Numbered from the stretch's first letter, positions 26,777 through 38,164 are shown. The stretch: 64,000 nt of DNA from Symploca sp. SIO1C2 (GCA_010672925.1 JAAHFP010000017.1:1-64000); one strand, 5' to 3'. The notes: generated by a model not told the origin, from the letters alone. Made by a program: numbers and translations.

Positions 26777-28342
26777 TTAGAAATTAGAGAGCTCAATTCC
26801 CTCCTGATCAAAAGAAAGTTTTAACAGCTTACGCAAAACTCGTTGTACATGAAGGTGTTTTCCTGGCTTTACTTTGGTTAAAGTAAGGAGCAACAGTTTC
26901 TCTTTACCAAAATTTTCCAATCCTTCTACTTTTGTCGGTTCTAGGACATCTGACTCACTCGCATTTATCTGTTCCCCTACTTGCTGAATGATCTTGCACA
27001 AATGCTCTAAGTTACATTGATAAGACACAGAAATTTCAACAGTTGCATAAATGTAGTCTTTGGAGTAGTTGACAATTGAACCAATTTCTCCATTGCTAAT
27101 AATCTGTAATTGACCGCTAGGATGTCTGATACGGGTTGTTCTGAGTTCAATTGCTTCCACAATTCCTTCAACAGTCCTCTCTTCTTCTCTTCCAGCTTCA
27201 ATGTAATCCCCTACCAAGTAATAGTTTTCAAACAGGATAAAAAATCCGCAAACAATATCATTGATTAGGGCTTGTGCTCCTAAACCAAGAGCTAACCCCA
27301 GAATTCCCGCACCAGCTAAAATTGGTCCAGGATCGATGCTGAGTAGCTTGAGGATAGAAATCGCTGCGCAAAAGTAGACTAAGTACTTTAATAAACTCTT
27401 GGCTAAGGGGATAAGAGTGTGTCGTCTTTTCTTCTGTTCTTCTGTCAGATTTTTTGGTTTCAATACCAACTCTTCGAGGAAGAAGTAGGAACCTTGAATT
27501 AAGGCTTGGCTAATGAAGATGACAACAATTACTTCGGTAATAATGTTAGTGTAAGTAGTGAGCCAAGAGATAAACTCTATTTCTTCAAATACCAGGGTTG
27601 CTATCGAAACATAGATAATGTATTGTAGAAATTTTTGTAAGAGAAGAATTAAATCACGGAAACGCTCATAGAGCCTTAAGGGGTGTCTCGCATCAGAGTA
27701 TTGAGTACTGAAATGATCTAAGGTGTCAATACCGATGGAAATGGCTTTAATTACCAAGAAACCCATGGTAATAGCAAGATAAATTTTTAAAGGAATATAT
27801 AAATAATTTTGAATAATATCTGGAATTGGGAAAAATTGAATTAATAGGATTCCTGCAGTAATCCAAATAATAATGTTAAGGTTGTTTTTTAGATATTCAA
27901 AAAACTCAGCAACGCTTTCATCATTGGCATCAACATCATCATAATTTTGAGCGCGTATACTAAGTTGATCAATGAATATATTAACTCTTGGCAGACTAAG
28001 CTTGACCAAGAGCACAATCATTACGCTTTTCAGAGTAGAAATAGCTAGGTTTGACCAAAATTGAGGCGGAATAAGCTGAAGTAAATTTAATTGAAATTCT
28101 TGAACACTTCTTCCCTGATAAATGATAAAGCCGTTTACCCCAATCGTGATAAGACACAACAGTACACCACTCAACGTCACAATTTTTTGGATAGTTTTGT
28201 GCTGCCTGATAAAGGGTTGAGTATATTCGGTGAACTTACCAAGGGTAGTCAACTTATTAACAAGGATTCCCAAAACCCAGTTAAGTAGTATAGTTACAGA
28301 AATTAGTATGCAAACTTCAGCAATAATAATGACAATATCCAT
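26777..28342 (-). CDS. MscS-family mechanosensitive channel
   Basis: A 521-aa membrane protein. Several hydrophobic segments are spread over residues 1-320. The MscS pore helix and beta domain follow: LAGAGILGLALGLGAQALI (about 344-362), NDIVCGFFILFENYYLVGDYI and VEGIVEAIELRTTRIRHPSGQ. The extra N-terminal helices make it longer than E. coli MscS (286 aa), as in the larger MscS subfamilies. The expected role is release of solutes on hypo-osmotic shock. It ends just before a repeat-rich gap. Confidence 0.9.
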   Translation of the reverse strand: MDIVIIIAEVCILISVTILLNWVLGILVNKLTTLGKFTEYTQPFIRQHKTIQKIVTLSGVLLCLITIGVNGFIIYQGRSVQEFQLNLLQLIPPQFWSNLAISTLKSVMIVLLVKLSLPRVNIFIDQLSIRAQNYDDVDANDESVAEFFEYLKNNLNIIIWITAGILLIQFFPIPDIIQNYLYIPLKIYLAITMGFLVIKAISIGIDTLDHFSTQYSDARHPLRLYERFRDLILLLQKFLQYIIYVSIATLVFEEIEFISWLTTYTNIITEVIVVIFISQALIQGSYFFLEELVLKPKNLTEEQKKRRHTLIPLAKSLLKYLVYFCAAISILKLLSIDPGPILAGAGILGLALGLGAQALINDIVCGFFILFENYYLVGDYIEAGREEERTVEGIVEAIELRTTRIRHPSGQLQIISNGEIGSIVNYSKDYIYATVEISVSYQCNLEHLCKIIQQVGEQINASESDVLEPTKVEGLENFGKEKLLLLTLTKVKPGKHLHVQRVLRKLLKLSFDQEGIELSNF

Positions 28343-28592
28343 TGTTCTGTTTATATACAGTAGTACGTGATAGATTAAGTTTATGTCTATACAGAATAGC
28401 TTGAGGGAAATTTGTCTGAACCTTTTGTAACAATTCTGTAAACTGTGTTACTTTTCTGACAATAAAAGAGAATGCGATCGCTAATAATATCACGTTCGGT
28501 TGAAGTCCCATAGTTGGGACTGACGCACCAAACACTGAGATGGGAAGATGGGGGACAAGGGAGACAAGGGAGGTATTTCCCAATTCCCAATG

Positions 28593-31500
28593 CTAATCCC
28601 TACCAAGAACTAATGACCAAGGAATCGTTGTTTCTTGAACCAGCTGGTGAGATACTTTATATGCACCATAGCGGTTGAGGTGACTAGGGTCGGAAAAGTT
28701 TTCCGGTTGAGTAAGTAACAATTTGGTGAAATCTAGGAAGATCAATTCTCTTTCTACACTCAAACCGCGCAGATACTGCTGAAATTCGGCTTCATATTTG
28801 GTACGTACTGGATCTAAGTATTCTGTGGTTAGAGGTAAGTTAACAAAAACAATGCCAACATTATTTTCCTGAGTGAATTGTAGCAATGACTCTAGTGCAA
28901 TGTCTTGCTTGCCACTCAGTTGAAAAGATTCGTAGTCTCGATCATAAGCACCAATAACTTTGGGATGTTCTTGATAATAGGTAGCCGGATCGAAGCGCAC
29001 TGATAGGGGCAGGAAACCATCTAAGTCGATGAATTCCTCAGCAGAAGCTACTTTCTCTAAATCTTGAAAGGTATCACTGGGAGAGGGGTTATCTAGTTCG
29101 AGGAAGGATGTAAATCCGACAAACTGCTCTCTTACCCAAGACTTTAACAAGTCTCGCTGAGGGTAAGTTGCGGAAACTGCTGTACCTTGTTGATTAAGCA
29201 AGTTATCAATTTCTTGATAAGTCCTACTCAAAGCTGCCACAATTTCAGCAGTCTGGTTCTGTTCTTGACTAGTTGAGTGATTCAGGTTAGGAAAAGTTCC
29301 ATCTGCTAGATGCTGATAGCCAACAGAGGTAGCGATCGCATTATAAGTTTTATCTACTCGGCCACTGTTAAATGCCCTAGCACCATCAGCCCAAATAATC
29401 AATTTTGGCAGTTGCTCTGGAGTTAACAGACGACGAGTCATTAAGTCTACTACCTGAGCCGTAGCACCGTTAATGCCAAAGTTAAATACTTCAATGTCTT
29501 TTGGATAACCTTGAGCTACTAGGGCAGCTTCCAATGCGTGGGGATCGACGCCCCGAAGTGCCCTGGAACTGCCTACAATGAGGATATCTGGAGGACTGCC
29601 CTTAAGCAGTCGTTGTTGATAAAGAGCCAGTTTCTGATCTAAAAGGGGATTGTTCAAAGAGGGATTAGGAGAGCGGGCTGTGGCTAACATTGCCGCTGTT
29701 GCTGCACTGGATTTCTCCGGAGTTCGAGAGTTATCTCCCTCCTGGTTAGGAGCATCTGCATAGTTGACAATTACCTTCTTCTCCCCTTTGGTGGTAAATC
29801 CATAATCATTGAACTCATCAGTATCCAAATTGCTGTTTTTTTGCAAAGAAATTTGGGGGAGTAGTACTGGAGTTGTTTCAGTTCCTGGTTGCTCTAACTT
29901 TTGCAATGATTCAATTCGAGAGTGTAGTTGTTGACCAATCAACCAATCAGCTTGTATGGTTACTAACAATCCCAGAGTCCCCCAAACAAGGGCTACTTTC
30001 CTACCTAGGGCAGAGGAAAAACGATCTGTAGAAGTAGATTGAGCTGAGTTTACCTGACCCTGATGACTCTTGGAGAGAAATTTACCCAACCTACTCCTAG
30101 AGTTTTGATTAACTTGTGCCAGCTCTTGATTCTCTTCCAAGGGTACAAACAATTGGGAAGAGCATAGCCCAAGCTTGATGCTCTCCACTGTTCCCTGAAC
30201 AATTGGCTCAAAGACCTGAGTATAAACAGAAACCGGTGTGCTTAAATCATTCGTCCGAATTGCTTCAGTGGGAGCTACTAGTTCATGTAAGTAGGCATCT
30301 GAAGGTGCAAATTCTGGAGTTGCTTCTGGTACTTGACGGGAGCGATGAACAAAATTAACCCCATAGTTCCAGGAAGGAGAAGTTGCACCAGCACGACGCC
30401 CATAAACTCGAACTCCCACAATCTCAGAAATAGCCAGCTCACGGATAAAGCGGGCAACGGGGGAACCAACTTGAGTTTGGGGGGGACATACTGGAGCCTC
30501 ACTCATAACATGCAACAGGTTTTGTTTGCGGCGAATTTTTACTTGAATGCCACCTGTTGCTAATCGTCTTTCGAGATCCGGATTGAGTAATCTTTCTAAC
30601 AAGAAAGTCAGAGCATCTTGATTTCCTTGTTTAGCTAAGTCATACGCAGAGTTTGCTAGAAACTCCTTTTCTGCTGCTGGTAGGTTGAGCCAGTCAATCC
30701 AAGCTAGCTTTTCTTGCTCAGGAGCTAAAGAGTTATGATCGGACTCAACACCATAAATCGTAGCCCCCTGGATACCTTGAGGGGCAAGAGACTCCAACAA
30801 GGGTTGAATCAATTTCACTGCGGTTCCCTGCTTGGGGGTCACCTTTTTCTGTGCCACCAAGACGCTACAAAATAAATGCAGTGTCGATTCCTTCTGAACA
30901 GCTCGTACTAGCATACCCTGGGATGCCAAAGTCTGATTTAACATCCAAGCGATTGCTTGCACATCTCCCCAGTGAGCCCAATCCTTGAGCATTACTTCTG
31001 GTGGGGTCAAATCCACCCGCAACATCCACTCTGGAGCGGCTTCCCCACTAACCTGAGAGCAAATTGCTGCATCTCGGAATCCAGAAAGACGCAAATTCCG
31101 CAACTGCTCAATTACTAAGTCCGTCAACAAGGATGAATCAGGGCTGTAGTCAGAATTACAAATGACCCAAAGACGTTGGTTAACTGATGCCTGGGACTTC
31201 TCAGTTTTTGTTTTTTCAGTGACTTCTGCTGCCTGCTCCGCCGATACTTCTGGCAGGTTTTGAATAATTACTTTAACACTAACCCCCAGAGTAAGAAGAG
31301 GTTCTTGCAAATAGCTAGCGATCATCTCTGGTGATTCTGGACTAGGGATACTTGCTTCCTCATCCCCCCCATCTGGGTTAGTTGCTGAACCATCAGTTGC
31401 TTCTGGGGCTGATGGTTCAGATACCTGAGCATTCTCCTGTGACTTAAGCTTAATTTTCTTGCTCCAATCTAGGCGCTCTTTACCCAAAGTACGACCATAA

Positions 31501-31880
31501 AGAGTAATTTCGTGAATTGGATTTGCTGGCTCAATGGGCAACTTAGCTTCTCCCTGTTGTCCTTTGAGTGCCTCAATCAAACGACTCACTATCTTTTTTG
31601 CTTCTAGACTTTTGTCGCTTTCACAAAGAATTTGTAAGTTATTGCCCCGCAATCTAATTTTTAAGCGCACACCTTCTTGTCCCAAGGTCTTGTGTACCCA
31701 CTGAGCAAGGGAGGACGAATCGGTAGCAATACCTTTAGGAGATGTTTCCTGTGAGTGTGCTTCTAGCAGGGGGTCTTTTGGGGAATGCTGAGTGACATCC
31801 AACACTTGTCCTTTGTCCTTTGTTTTTTGTTGTTCGTCCTTTGTCCTTTGTTGTTCGTTGTTTGTTCTTTGTACCAACAA
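28593..31880 (-). CDS. DUF1574 protein with SGNH hydrolase-like C-terminus
   Basis: A 1095-aa protein. The first ~560 residues contain about four repeats of a small alpha/beta module, for example IQVKIRRKQNLLHVMSEAP...VGVRVYGR. A transmembrane segment (VALVWGTLGLLVTIQADWLIG) lies near 626-646. The C-terminal ~330 residues form an SGNH/GDSL-type domain with DILIVGSSRALRG (about 762-774), GINGATAQ and DPSHLNRYGAY. This is the DUF1574 architecture of cyanobacteria, possibly an extracytoplasmic acyl-esterase or polysaccharide-modifying protein. The only start is a TTG in repeat-derived DNA (tttgtcctttgt repeats), so the first ~25 residues (RTNNEQQRTKDEQQ) are probably repeat-encoded and the true start is uncertain. 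Confidence 0.8.
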   Translation of the reverse strand: MLVQRTNNEQQRTKDEQQKTKDKGQVLDVTQHSPKDPLLEAHSQETSPKGIATDSSSLAQWVHKTLGQEGVRLKIRLRGNNLQILCESDKSLEAKKIVSRLIEALKGQQGEAKLPIEPANPIHEITLYGRTLGKERLDWSKKIKLKSQENAQVSEPSAPEATDGSATNPDGGDEEASIPSPESPEMIASYLQEPLLTLGVSVKVIIQNLPEVSAEQAAEVTEKTKTEKSQASVNQRLWVICNSDYSPDSSLLTDLVIEQLRNLRLSGFRDAAICSQVSGEAAPEWMLRVDLTPPEVMLKDWAHWGDVQAIAWMLNQTLASQGMLVRAVQKESTLHLFCSVLVAQKKVTPKQGTAVKLIQPLLESLAPQGIQGATIYGVESDHNSLAPEQEKLAWIDWLNLPAAEKEFLANSAYDLAKQGNQDALTFLLERLLNPDLERRLATGGIQVKIRRKQNLLHVMSEAPVCPPQTQVGSPVARFIRELAISEIVGVRVYGRRAGATSPSWNYGVNFVHRSRQVPEATPEFAPSDAYLHELVAPTEAIRTNDLSTPVSVYTQVFEPIVQGTVESIKLGLCSSQLFVPLEENQELAQVNQNSRSRLGKFLSKSHQGQVNSAQSTSTDRFSSALGRKVALVWGTLGLLVTIQADWLIGQQLHSRIESLQKLEQPGTETTPVLLPQISLQKNSNLDTDEFNDYGFTTKGEKKVIVNYADAPNQEGDNSRTPEKSSAATAAMLATARSPNPSLNNPLLDQKLALYQQRLLKGSPPDILIVGSSRALRGVDPHALEAALVAQGYPKDIEVFNFGINGATAQVVDLMTRRLLTPEQLPKLIIWADGARAFNSGRVDKTYNAIATSVGYQHLADGTFPNLNHSTSQEQNQTAEIVAALSRTYQEIDNLLNQQGTAVSATYPQRDLLKSWVREQFVGFTSFLELDNPSPSDTFQDLEKVASAEEFIDLDGFLPLSVRFDPATYYQEHPKVIGAYDRDYESFQLSGKQDIALESLLQFTQENNVGIVFVNLPLTTEYLDPVRTKYEAEFQQYLRGLSVERELIFLDFTKLLLTQPENFSDPSHLNRYGAYKVSHQLVQETTIPWSLVLGRD

Positions 31881-31900
31881 CCAATGACTAATGACCAGTG
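31800..31900. repeat. 'tttgtcc/tttgttg' short repeats at the DUF1574 5' end
   Basis: Tandem tttgtcc-like and ttgttcg-like units overlap the predicted N-terminus of the DUF1574 gene, followed by aatgactaatgacc repeats. Confidence 0.7.
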
Positions 31901-32403
31901 ATTATAGATACTTCTTTCGATAGATGATTTTATTGTCGATTCTGAAAAATCCTGAGTTTTAGGAATTAAAGATTAGATAACCTCCTGCATTTCCCTTAAG
32001 AAGGGGGGTATTGCTCAGGGAAAGCTTTGCCCCGTTAGTGAAGGGGTGGGGTAAGTAGTTCCCCAACCTCGAATGCCCACACTACCATAAATTTAGCGGA
32101 AAAGCTAAACCTGTTCCACCCTTAATGACATTATGGAGCAATTACCATTAAGCGTTGGGAGGATGTCAAGCCAAAAATACAGTACCCAATTCTTCAACCC
32201 CTACTTAATGTCGGCAGGGGTGGTTTATTATATCCGTAAGATTGCTCTTTACCAAAAGTGGCGCCTTTGCCCATCCCTAGGAGGCATGGGAAGGGTAGCT
32301 GCTCAATGCTTGACTTTAGTCATTGGTTATTTCATTAACCTATACAACTCAATAGCAATGTCACTTCTCTCTTTTGAAGCAGTAACAAGTTGCCCCTTTG
32401 AAT
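31901..32403. other. Gap with no convincing gene
   Basis: About 500 bp with one open frame at 32133-32411 (92 codons). Its product has no recognisable domain or compositional signature. I see no RNA gene. It could be decayed repeat or transposon DNA. Confidence 0.4.
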
Positions 32404-32580
32404 ATGAATAAATCAGTAGTTACCACAGAATGCGTCCTAAGTCTAGCAACTGCTCCGATGCTCCTAGGCTTACTCTCAACTCAAGTTGTCTTTTCTTGGC
32501 TACAAGAGGCGGGTATTAACAGTGAGGAATTGTTTAGAGGAGAACGCTTACCCATTCTTCACTTCCCTGAGCAACCATAA
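32404..32580 (+). CDS. Possible small cyanobacterial protein, 58 aa
   Basis: A short frame from the ATG at 32404. It has a hydrophobic N-terminal half (LSLATAPMLLGLLSTQVVFSWL) and an ending SEELFRGERLPILHFPEQP. The 'EELFRG(D/E)RLP' ending recalls small hypothetical proteins I associate with cyanobacteria, so it may be real. No good ribosome binding site is seen. Function is unknown; a single-pass membrane peptide is likely if expressed. Confidence 0.45.
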   Translation: MNKSVVTTECVLSLATAPMLLGLLSTQVVFSWLQEAGINSEELFRGERLPILHFPEQP

Positions 32581-32897
32581 TTATACCAATTTTAATAGAG
32601 GAAAACAGTACAAAATTCTGTTCTTTTGGAGACAGTTGGCTGTTTGTTTCCTTTCTCAACACAAATTTCTCGCTCTTCCTCATCTGCCTCATTAGTAGGC
32701 AAAGGGATTCCTCTAATTTTATAACCTGGTAGTTTTCATCGGGACTGTATTAATCGCTTATGAAGTAAATCTACCTGGGTCAAGGGGGAGTAAGACAAAC
32801 ATCGGTGGCAAACAATGAGGAAATTGGTAGAAATTACTTGCTCAAAAAGCGTTTAGCATTAAAATATGTAAAATAAATCTAACCAAGGATAGATTTT
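32581..32897. promoter_or_regulatory. ppc upstream region
   Basis: 317 bp before ppc with no gene recognised. AT-rich sequence (attaaaatatgtaaaataaa near 32860-32876) just upstream is a candidate promoter or leader; this is by position only. Confidence 0.35.
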
Positions 32898-35800
32898 ATG
32901 GACTCCCTTCTCCAATCGTCTGAACAAGAACTAACTGTGCCTTCTCCCTCAGAATCTTTTCTACGACATCGCCTCACAATTATTGAAGATTGCTGGGAAT
33001 CGGTTCTGTGCTCTGAATGTGGACAGGAACTGGTAGATTTACTCAACCAGCTGCGGGACTTGTGCTCTCCAGAAGGACAGATAACTGCTGCTCCAGAGTC
33101 ATCTGTTGTCACAGTAATTGAAAAGCTTGACCTTAGTGCTGCAATCCGAGCATCACGAGCTTTTGCTCTTTATTTCCAGCTCATTAATATTGTTGAGCAA
33201 AATTATGAACAACGGGGTCAAAAGCTCTCAAGACGAGCCACGTACACAGTTGCTTCGGCAACAGCTTCTGCCGAGGGTTTACCGAACTCCTTAACCACGA
33301 CAGAAGCTGCGGAAAGCTTACCGGTGAACCCTGGGTCGGAATCATCACAAAATGTTGACCCAGTAGCAGATTTACTCGAAAAAAGTTGGCAAGAAGATCA
33401 AGAGCAACAACAAGATTTAGGGACATTTCATTGGCTATTTCCCCATTTGCGTAGGCTAAATGTGCCCCCTCAGTATATTCAGCGGCTGTTGGATAGTCTA
33501 GATATTCGGTTAGTATTTACCGCTCACCCCACGGAAATTGTTCGCCACACGATTCGGGGTAAACAGCGACGCATTGCCGATATTCTCCAACAGCTAGACC
33601 AAGCAGAAGAAGAATCAAGAGCCCTAGGTTTGACTTCTTCCTGGGAAATAGAAGAGTATATCGAACAACTCAAAGAAGAAATCCGTCTCTGGTGGCGCAC
33701 TGATGAGTTACATCAAATTAAACCTACAGTGCTTGATGAAGTAGACTATACTCTACGCTACTTCCAAGATGTACTGTTTGAGGCAATTCCCCAATTATAT
33801 TACCGCCTCAAAAAATCCTTAAATCTATCTTTCCCTTGGCTCCAGCCCCCCGCCAAAAACTTCTGTCAGTTTGGCTCTTGGGTTGGTTCAGACAGAGATG
33901 GCAACCCTTCGGTAACACCTCAAGTTACTTGGCGCACCGCTTGCTACCAGAGGAATTTGGTTTTGAGTGAATATATCCAGTCAGTAGAGCATCTGATCAA
34001 ATTGCTGAGCTTGTCGTTACACTGGAGTGATGTCTTACCAGAATTATTGGAATCTCTAGAGCAAGACCGGGCTCAAATGCCGGAGGTTTATGAACGGGTT
34101 GCCATTCGCTATCGGCAAGAACCTTACCGACTCAAGCTCTCCCATATACAACAACGGTTGGAAAATACCCGCGATCGCAACTTACATCTTTACAACCGTC
34201 GTCTCTACAATAATAAAGAAGAGCAACCCCAACAACAGTTTCCCGATATTTCTAGTCCCAGTATCTACCGCTCTGGGGCTGAATTCCTGGCAGAATTGCA
34301 GTTAATTGAGCGCAATTTAGCTGAAACGGGATTGAGCTGTCGTGAATTGGATTATCTGATTTGTCAGGTGGAAATTTACGGTTTTAACCTAGCACACCTG
34401 GATTTTCGTCAAGAAAGCACTAGACATTCAGATGCTCTCAATGAAATTGCTGATTACCTGCAAATTTTGCCCAAGCCTTACAATGAACTCTCAGAAGCAG
34501 AGCGCTGCCTGTGGTTGGCAACGGAGTTGCAGACTCGACGCCCCTTAATCCCAGGAGAATTACCATTTTCCGAGAAGGTGGTGGAAACTATTGAAACCTT
34601 CCGGATGCTGCGGCAATTGCAAGAAGAGTTTGGTTACCCAATCTCCCAGACTTATATTATTAGTATGAGTCATGATGTCAGCGACTTGCTGGAAGTATTG
34701 TTATTAGCCAAGGAAGCTGGACTATATGACCCAGCAACTGGCATCAGCACGATTCGGGTAGTGCCACTGTTTGAAACAGTAGATGATTTGAAGTGTGCCC
34801 CCAATGTAATGAGGTCTCTGTTTGAGTTACCTTTGTATCGGGCTTGCTTAGCTGGTGGTTATGAATCAGTAGATAGTGCTCCCTCGAACAACCAACAAGC
34901 AACAACCGATCTACAAGAGGTAATGTTGGGCTACTCCGACAGCAATAAGGATTCTGGCTTCCTCAGTAGTAACTGGGAAATCCACAAAGCTCAAAAAGCA
35001 CTACAAGAAGTTGCTCAGGAATATAAAGTAGCTTTACGTATCTTCCACGGGCGAGGAGGTTCCGTTGGTCGCGGTGGTGGCCCAGCCTATAAAGCTATTC
35101 TCTCACAACCAAGTAGCAGTATCAATGGGCGTATTAAAATCACTGAGCAGGGAGAAGTTTTAGCCTCTAAGTACTCCCAACCGGAACTAGCCCTCTATAA
35201 CCTAGAGACAGTAGCCACCGCCGTAGTTCAAGCTAGTCTCCTGGGAACTGGCTTTGATCATATCGAGCCTTGGAACCAAATCATGGAGGAACTAGCGACG
35301 CGATCGCGTCAACATTACCGTGCTCTAATTTATGAACAACCAGATTTACTAGATTTCTTCCATAGTGTGACTCCCATTGAAGAAATTAGTCAGTTGCAAA
35401 TTAGTTCCCGACCAGCAAGGCGGAAAAGTGGTAAAAAAGATTTAAGTTCTCTGCGGGCAATTCCCTGGGTCTTTAGTTGGACTCAGAGCCGCTTTTTGCT
35501 CCCCGCTTGGTATGGTGTGGGTACAGCTCTCAAAGACTTTTTAGATGAGGATTATGAGGAGAATTTGAAGCTACTACGCTACTTCAATTTTAAGTGGCCT
35601 TTCTTCAGTATGGCTATTTCTAAGGTAGAAATGACCTTATCCAAAGTTGATCTGCAAATGGCTTATCACTATATGCAGGAATTGTCAAGACCAGAAGACC
35701 TCGAACGTTTTGATCTGTTGTTTAAGCAGATTGCCCTGGAATTTAACCTTACTAGTGAGTTAGTCCTCTCTATTACAGGGCATAAAAAACTGCTGGATGG

Positions 35801-36011
35801 TGATCCAGACTTACAGCGGTCAGTACAGCTGCGCAATGGTACAATTGTTCCTGTTGGTTTCCTCCAGGTATCATTGCTCAAACGTCTGCGCCAACACAAG
35901 CAACAAACTGCTTCTGGGGTAGTGCAATCCCGCTACAGCAAAGGGGAGTTACTGCGAGGAGCGCTGTTAACCATTAATGGTATTGCTGCTGGAATGCGGA
36001 ATACGGGTTGA
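32898..36011 (+). CDS. ppc: Phosphoenolpyruvate carboxylase
   Basis: PEPC, 1037 aa, adds bicarbonate to phosphoenolpyruvate to form oxaloacetate (anaplerosis). Catalytic motifs are visible: [10 protein letters not shown] (about 212-221, catalytic His), GSDRDGNP (about 329-336), [10 protein letters not shown] (about 678-687) and [14 protein letters not shown] (about 715-728). The C-terminus ends in MRNTG, as expected for PEPC. The length matches cyanobacterial enzymes, which carry an extended, variable N-terminal region (here S/E-rich around 110-160). A rho-independent terminator follows. Confidence 0.98.
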   Translation: MDSLLQSSEQELTVPSPSESFLRHRLTIIEDCWESVLCSECGQELVDLLNQLRDLCSPEGQITAAPESSVVTVIEKLDLSAAIRASRAFALYFQLINIVEQNYEQRGQKLSRRATYTVASATASAEGLPNSLTTTEAAESLPVNPGSESSQNVDPVADLLEKSWQEDQEQQQDLGTFHWLFPHLRRLNVPPQYIQRLLDSLDIRLVFTAHPTEIVRHTIRGKQRRIADILQQLDQAEEESRALGLTSSWEIEEYIEQLKEEIRLWWRTDELHQIKPTVLDEVDYTLRYFQDVLFEAIPQLYYRLKKSLNLSFPWLQPPAKNFCQFGSWVGSDRDGNPSVTPQVTWRTACYQRNLVLSEYIQSVEHLIKLLSLSLHWSDVLPELLESLEQDRAQMPEVYERVAIRYRQEPYRLKLSHIQQRLENTRDRNLHLYNRRLYNNKEEQPQQQFPDISSPSIYRSGAEFLAELQLIERNLAETGLSCRELDYLICQVEIYGFNLAHLDFRQESTRHSDALNEIADYLQILPKPYNELSEAERCLWLATELQTRRPLIPGELPFSEKVVETIETFRMLRQLQEEFGYPISQTYIISMSHDVSDLLEVLLLAKEAGLYDPATGISTIRVVPLFETVDDLKCAPNVMRSLFELPLYRACLAGGYESVDSAPSNNQQATTDLQEVMLGYSDSNKDSGFLSSNWEIHKAQKALQEVAQEYKVALRIFHGRGGSVGRGGGPAYKAILSQPSSSINGRIKITEQGEVLASKYSQPELALYNLETVATAVVQASLLGTGFDHIEPWNQIMEELATRSRQHYRALIYEQPDLLDFFHSVTPIEEISQLQISSRPARRKSGKKDLSSLRAIPWVFSWTQSRFLLPAWYGVGTALKDFLDEDYEENLKLLRYFNFKWPFFSMAISKVEMTLSKVDLQMAYHYMQELSRPEDLERFDLLFKQIALEFNLTSELVLSITGHKKLLDGDPDLQRSVQLRNGTIVPVGFLQVSLLKRLRQHKQQTASGVVQSRYSKGELLRGALLTINGIAAGMRNTG

Positions 36012-36017
36012 TGATTA

Positions 36018-36049
36018 GGGGGAAAGGGAAGAATCCTTTTCCCCTTTTT
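36018..36049 (+). terminator. Rho-independent terminator of ppc
   Basis: GGGGAAAGG and CCTTTTCCCC form a stem after the stop codon and are followed directly by TTTTT. Confidence 0.85.
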
Positions 36050-36061
36050 GGTGGTATTTAG

Positions 36062-36418
36062 TTAACCACAAAGACACAGAGGACACAACGAGACAATATA
36101 AATCAGAAAAAATTAATGCGTTTAAGCCTAACATAAGTCAATCCTAATGAGTTGCTTAACTTAGAATCTAAATATATTAATGTTTAAGCCAAGTATATTA
36201 ATTTAGCATATTGACAAAAATATTTAATTATGTATCTAGGTAGATAATTACATAATTAGTAAAGTGAAAATATTAACTTTATGTATTTTATTGACTAGTT
36301 AGAGATTGTAAATTATTAGGAATGGTGCGTTACGCTGCACTAACTGGAATTTAATAAACCACAAAGACACAAAGGACACGAAGGAAGATTAGATTTCCTC
36401 TGTGACTCTGTGGTTAAT
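36062..36418. repeat. Inverted 'accacaaagacacagagga' repeats, possible MITE
   Basis: The left copy (ttaaccacaaagacacagag, 36063-36082) is matched by an inverted copy ending at about 36416 (cctctgtgactctgtggtta). A direct copy starts near 36357. The two near the right side form an imperfect hairpin. The AT-rich DNA between them encodes nothing recognisable. It may be one ~355-bp non-autonomous element or two dispersed repeats. Confidence 0.5.
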
Positions 36419-36701
36419 TCTCTCTTTTTTGAATGGAGTCCTAGTAGTATTTGTAAAGAAATATCAAGATTTTGCTAACTTAGTCAGCGGTTGACATTCA
36501 TCTCTACCTATAGCAGGAGGTGCATTTCAGGTGATTGTAGTTGAAAAATCTCTAGCTCGAAAAATTCAGGAATTGCTTGTTGAATAAGTCTTATATATAG
36601 AGGCTCGAAGACATAAGTTTCAATTTTGTCTAAAGTCCAATGTCCTGTCAAATCTTTTTATAAAGAGAGGGGTGGCTATCCCTAAATTTTGATCCCAAGT
36701 C
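36419..36701. promoter_or_regulatory. Upstream region of the STAND NTPase gene
   Basis: About 280 bp, AT-rich, with no gene or recognised motif. Confidence 0.3.
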
Positions 36702-38084
36702 ATGCTAAATTTGAAAGAATCATCGGCGAAGCGTCAACGAGGTGTTGTTTTGAGCGAGCAGGGCTTGACCAAAATCCTGGAAGCTAGACGCTATTCAGAA
36801 CAACAAGAAAATTATGGTAAACTTTATACTGTAGAAGAGTTGGCTGAACGGACAGGTTTAGCTTCCCATACCTTGGGCAAAGTCTTTAGACGAGATGTTA
36901 AAGTAGACAAGCGAACATTGCAGCTTTGCTTCAGTGCCTTTAATCTAACCTTAGAGACGGACGATTATCAAAAGCCTCAGTCCCTAAAGGAGAAAGTAGA
37001 GGCTCATACCACTAGTAAGAGTTTTCCTGACCACTCTAAAACCGTTACCGGCTATGATACTTGGGGCGAAATCCCAGATATTACCGATTTCTGTGGACGC
37101 ACAACGGAACTAGCCCAACTGAAACAATGGATTTTATGGGAACATTGCCGATTCGTTATCGTATCAGGTCAAAGCGGAATTGGCAAAACATTTCTGACAG
37201 CCAAGTTAGTAGACCAACTTCATGGTAAGTTCGATCTTGTGATTTGGCGATCGCTATCCACCTTACCTCCAATCCGAGAGTTCCTGACAGAATTGATTCA
37301 ATCTTTCCCCCATTCTGCCCAGGAGGAATTACCCAATAATGTTCAAGGTAAGCTCTCCAGACTAGTGCATTGTTTGCGAACCATTCGTTGTCTGTTAGTG
37401 CTAGATGGGATAGAGTCGGTGCTGCAAGTCTCCGAAGTTGAAAGTCAGACCCATACCAGCAGGAAGATACCAGACTGTGACTGGTATCAAAGATTACTCA
37501 AACGGTTGGCAGAAGTTCTCCATAACAGCTGTGTGGTGGTAACCACTTGCCAGAAACAGCCAGAGATAAAGCATTTTGTCGGGGACAATTCCCCCAGGCG
37601 GTTCTTGCACTTGCAAGGGTTAAGTCTGGAGGACTGTAAAGCATTGTGCAATAGGGAGGGCATTTTATCAGGAACCCAAACAGACTGGGAAAATCTGATG
37701 AACTATTATGGCGGAAATCCTCTATTCCTGAAAATTGCGGCAACGACGATTCACAACCTCTTTAACAGTAATATTGGGGAGTTTTTGCACTGCAATGTAA
37801 AGCTCTACGGAGAGATCTGCCAAAAGTTAGACCAGCAATTTCGAGCTTTATCGGCCTCAGAAGTACAGTTGCTCTGCTACTTAGCTCAACAACCTAATCA
37901 TATCAGCTTCAAGGAGCTTCAAGAGCAATCTCCCCCACTGATGCCTTTACAGGCAATCATCGAAGCTTTAGAGGAGTTGGCAGGACGAGGGCTAATCAAG
38001 AAGCAAGGCGACTACTTTGTTCTGCAACCTGTGCTCCGGGATTATGGGAGTGCCAAGTGTAAAGCGATCGCTCCTTCAGGATAA
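36702..38084 (+). CDS. STAND (NB-ARC-like) NTPase with N-terminal vMAP-type HTH
   Basis: A 460-aa protein. Residues 15-90 fit the helix-turn-helix start seen in cyanobacterial vWA-MoxR-associated (vMAP-like) proteins (LTKILEARRYSE...YTVEELAERTGLASHTLGKVFRRD). After FCGRTTELAQL comes a STAND ATPase with Walker A GQSGIGKT (about 157-164) and Walker B CLLVLDGIES (about 230-239). A winged-helix segment lies at about 385-450. Homologues usually continue into WD40 or other repeats; this one stops, so it lacks the sensor part or uses a partner. It lies 307 bp upstream of the first Cyt-like gene, with a terminator between. A functional link to the toxins is possible but unproven. Confidence 0.75.
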   Translation: MLNLKESSAKRQRGVVLSEQGLTKILEARRYSEQQENYGKLYTVEELAERTGLASHTLGKVFRRDVKVDKRTLQLCFSAFNLTLETDDYQKPQSLKEKVEAHTTSKSFPDHSKTVTGYDTWGEIPDITDFCGRTTELAQLKQWILWEHCRFVIVSGQSGIGKTFLTAKLVDQLHGKFDLVIWRSLSTLPPIREFLTELIQSFPHSAQEELPNNVQGKLSRLVHCLRTIRCLLVLDGIESVLQVSEVESQTHTSRKIPDCDWYQRLLKRLAEVLHNSCVVVTTCQKQPEIKHFVGDNSPRRFLHLQGLSLEDCKALCNREGILSGTQTDWENLMNYYGGNPLFLKIAATTIHNLFNSNIGEFLHCNVKLYGEICQKLDQQFRALSASEVQLLCYLAQQPNHISFKELQEQSPPLMPLQAIIEALEELAGRGLIKKQGDYFVLQPVLRDYGSAKCKAIAPSG

Positions 38085-38123
38085 ATTATAGCTTTTTGAC
38101 CCAACTAAGTATAAATCAGGATC

Positions 38124-38160
38124 AAAGGAGAGTGCATATTTTATGTTCTCTCCTTTTATT
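38124..38160 (+). terminator. Rho-independent terminator after the STAND gene
   Basis: The stem AAAGGAGAG (38124-38132) / CTCTCCTTT (38148-38156) is followed by a T-rich tail (tatttta). Confidence 0.8.
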
Positions 38161-38164
38161 TTAG

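Noticed and set aside
32133-32411. 92-aa plus-strand ORF
   Set aside because: No domain, no codon or motif evidence; it probably arises by chance in an AT-rich gap.
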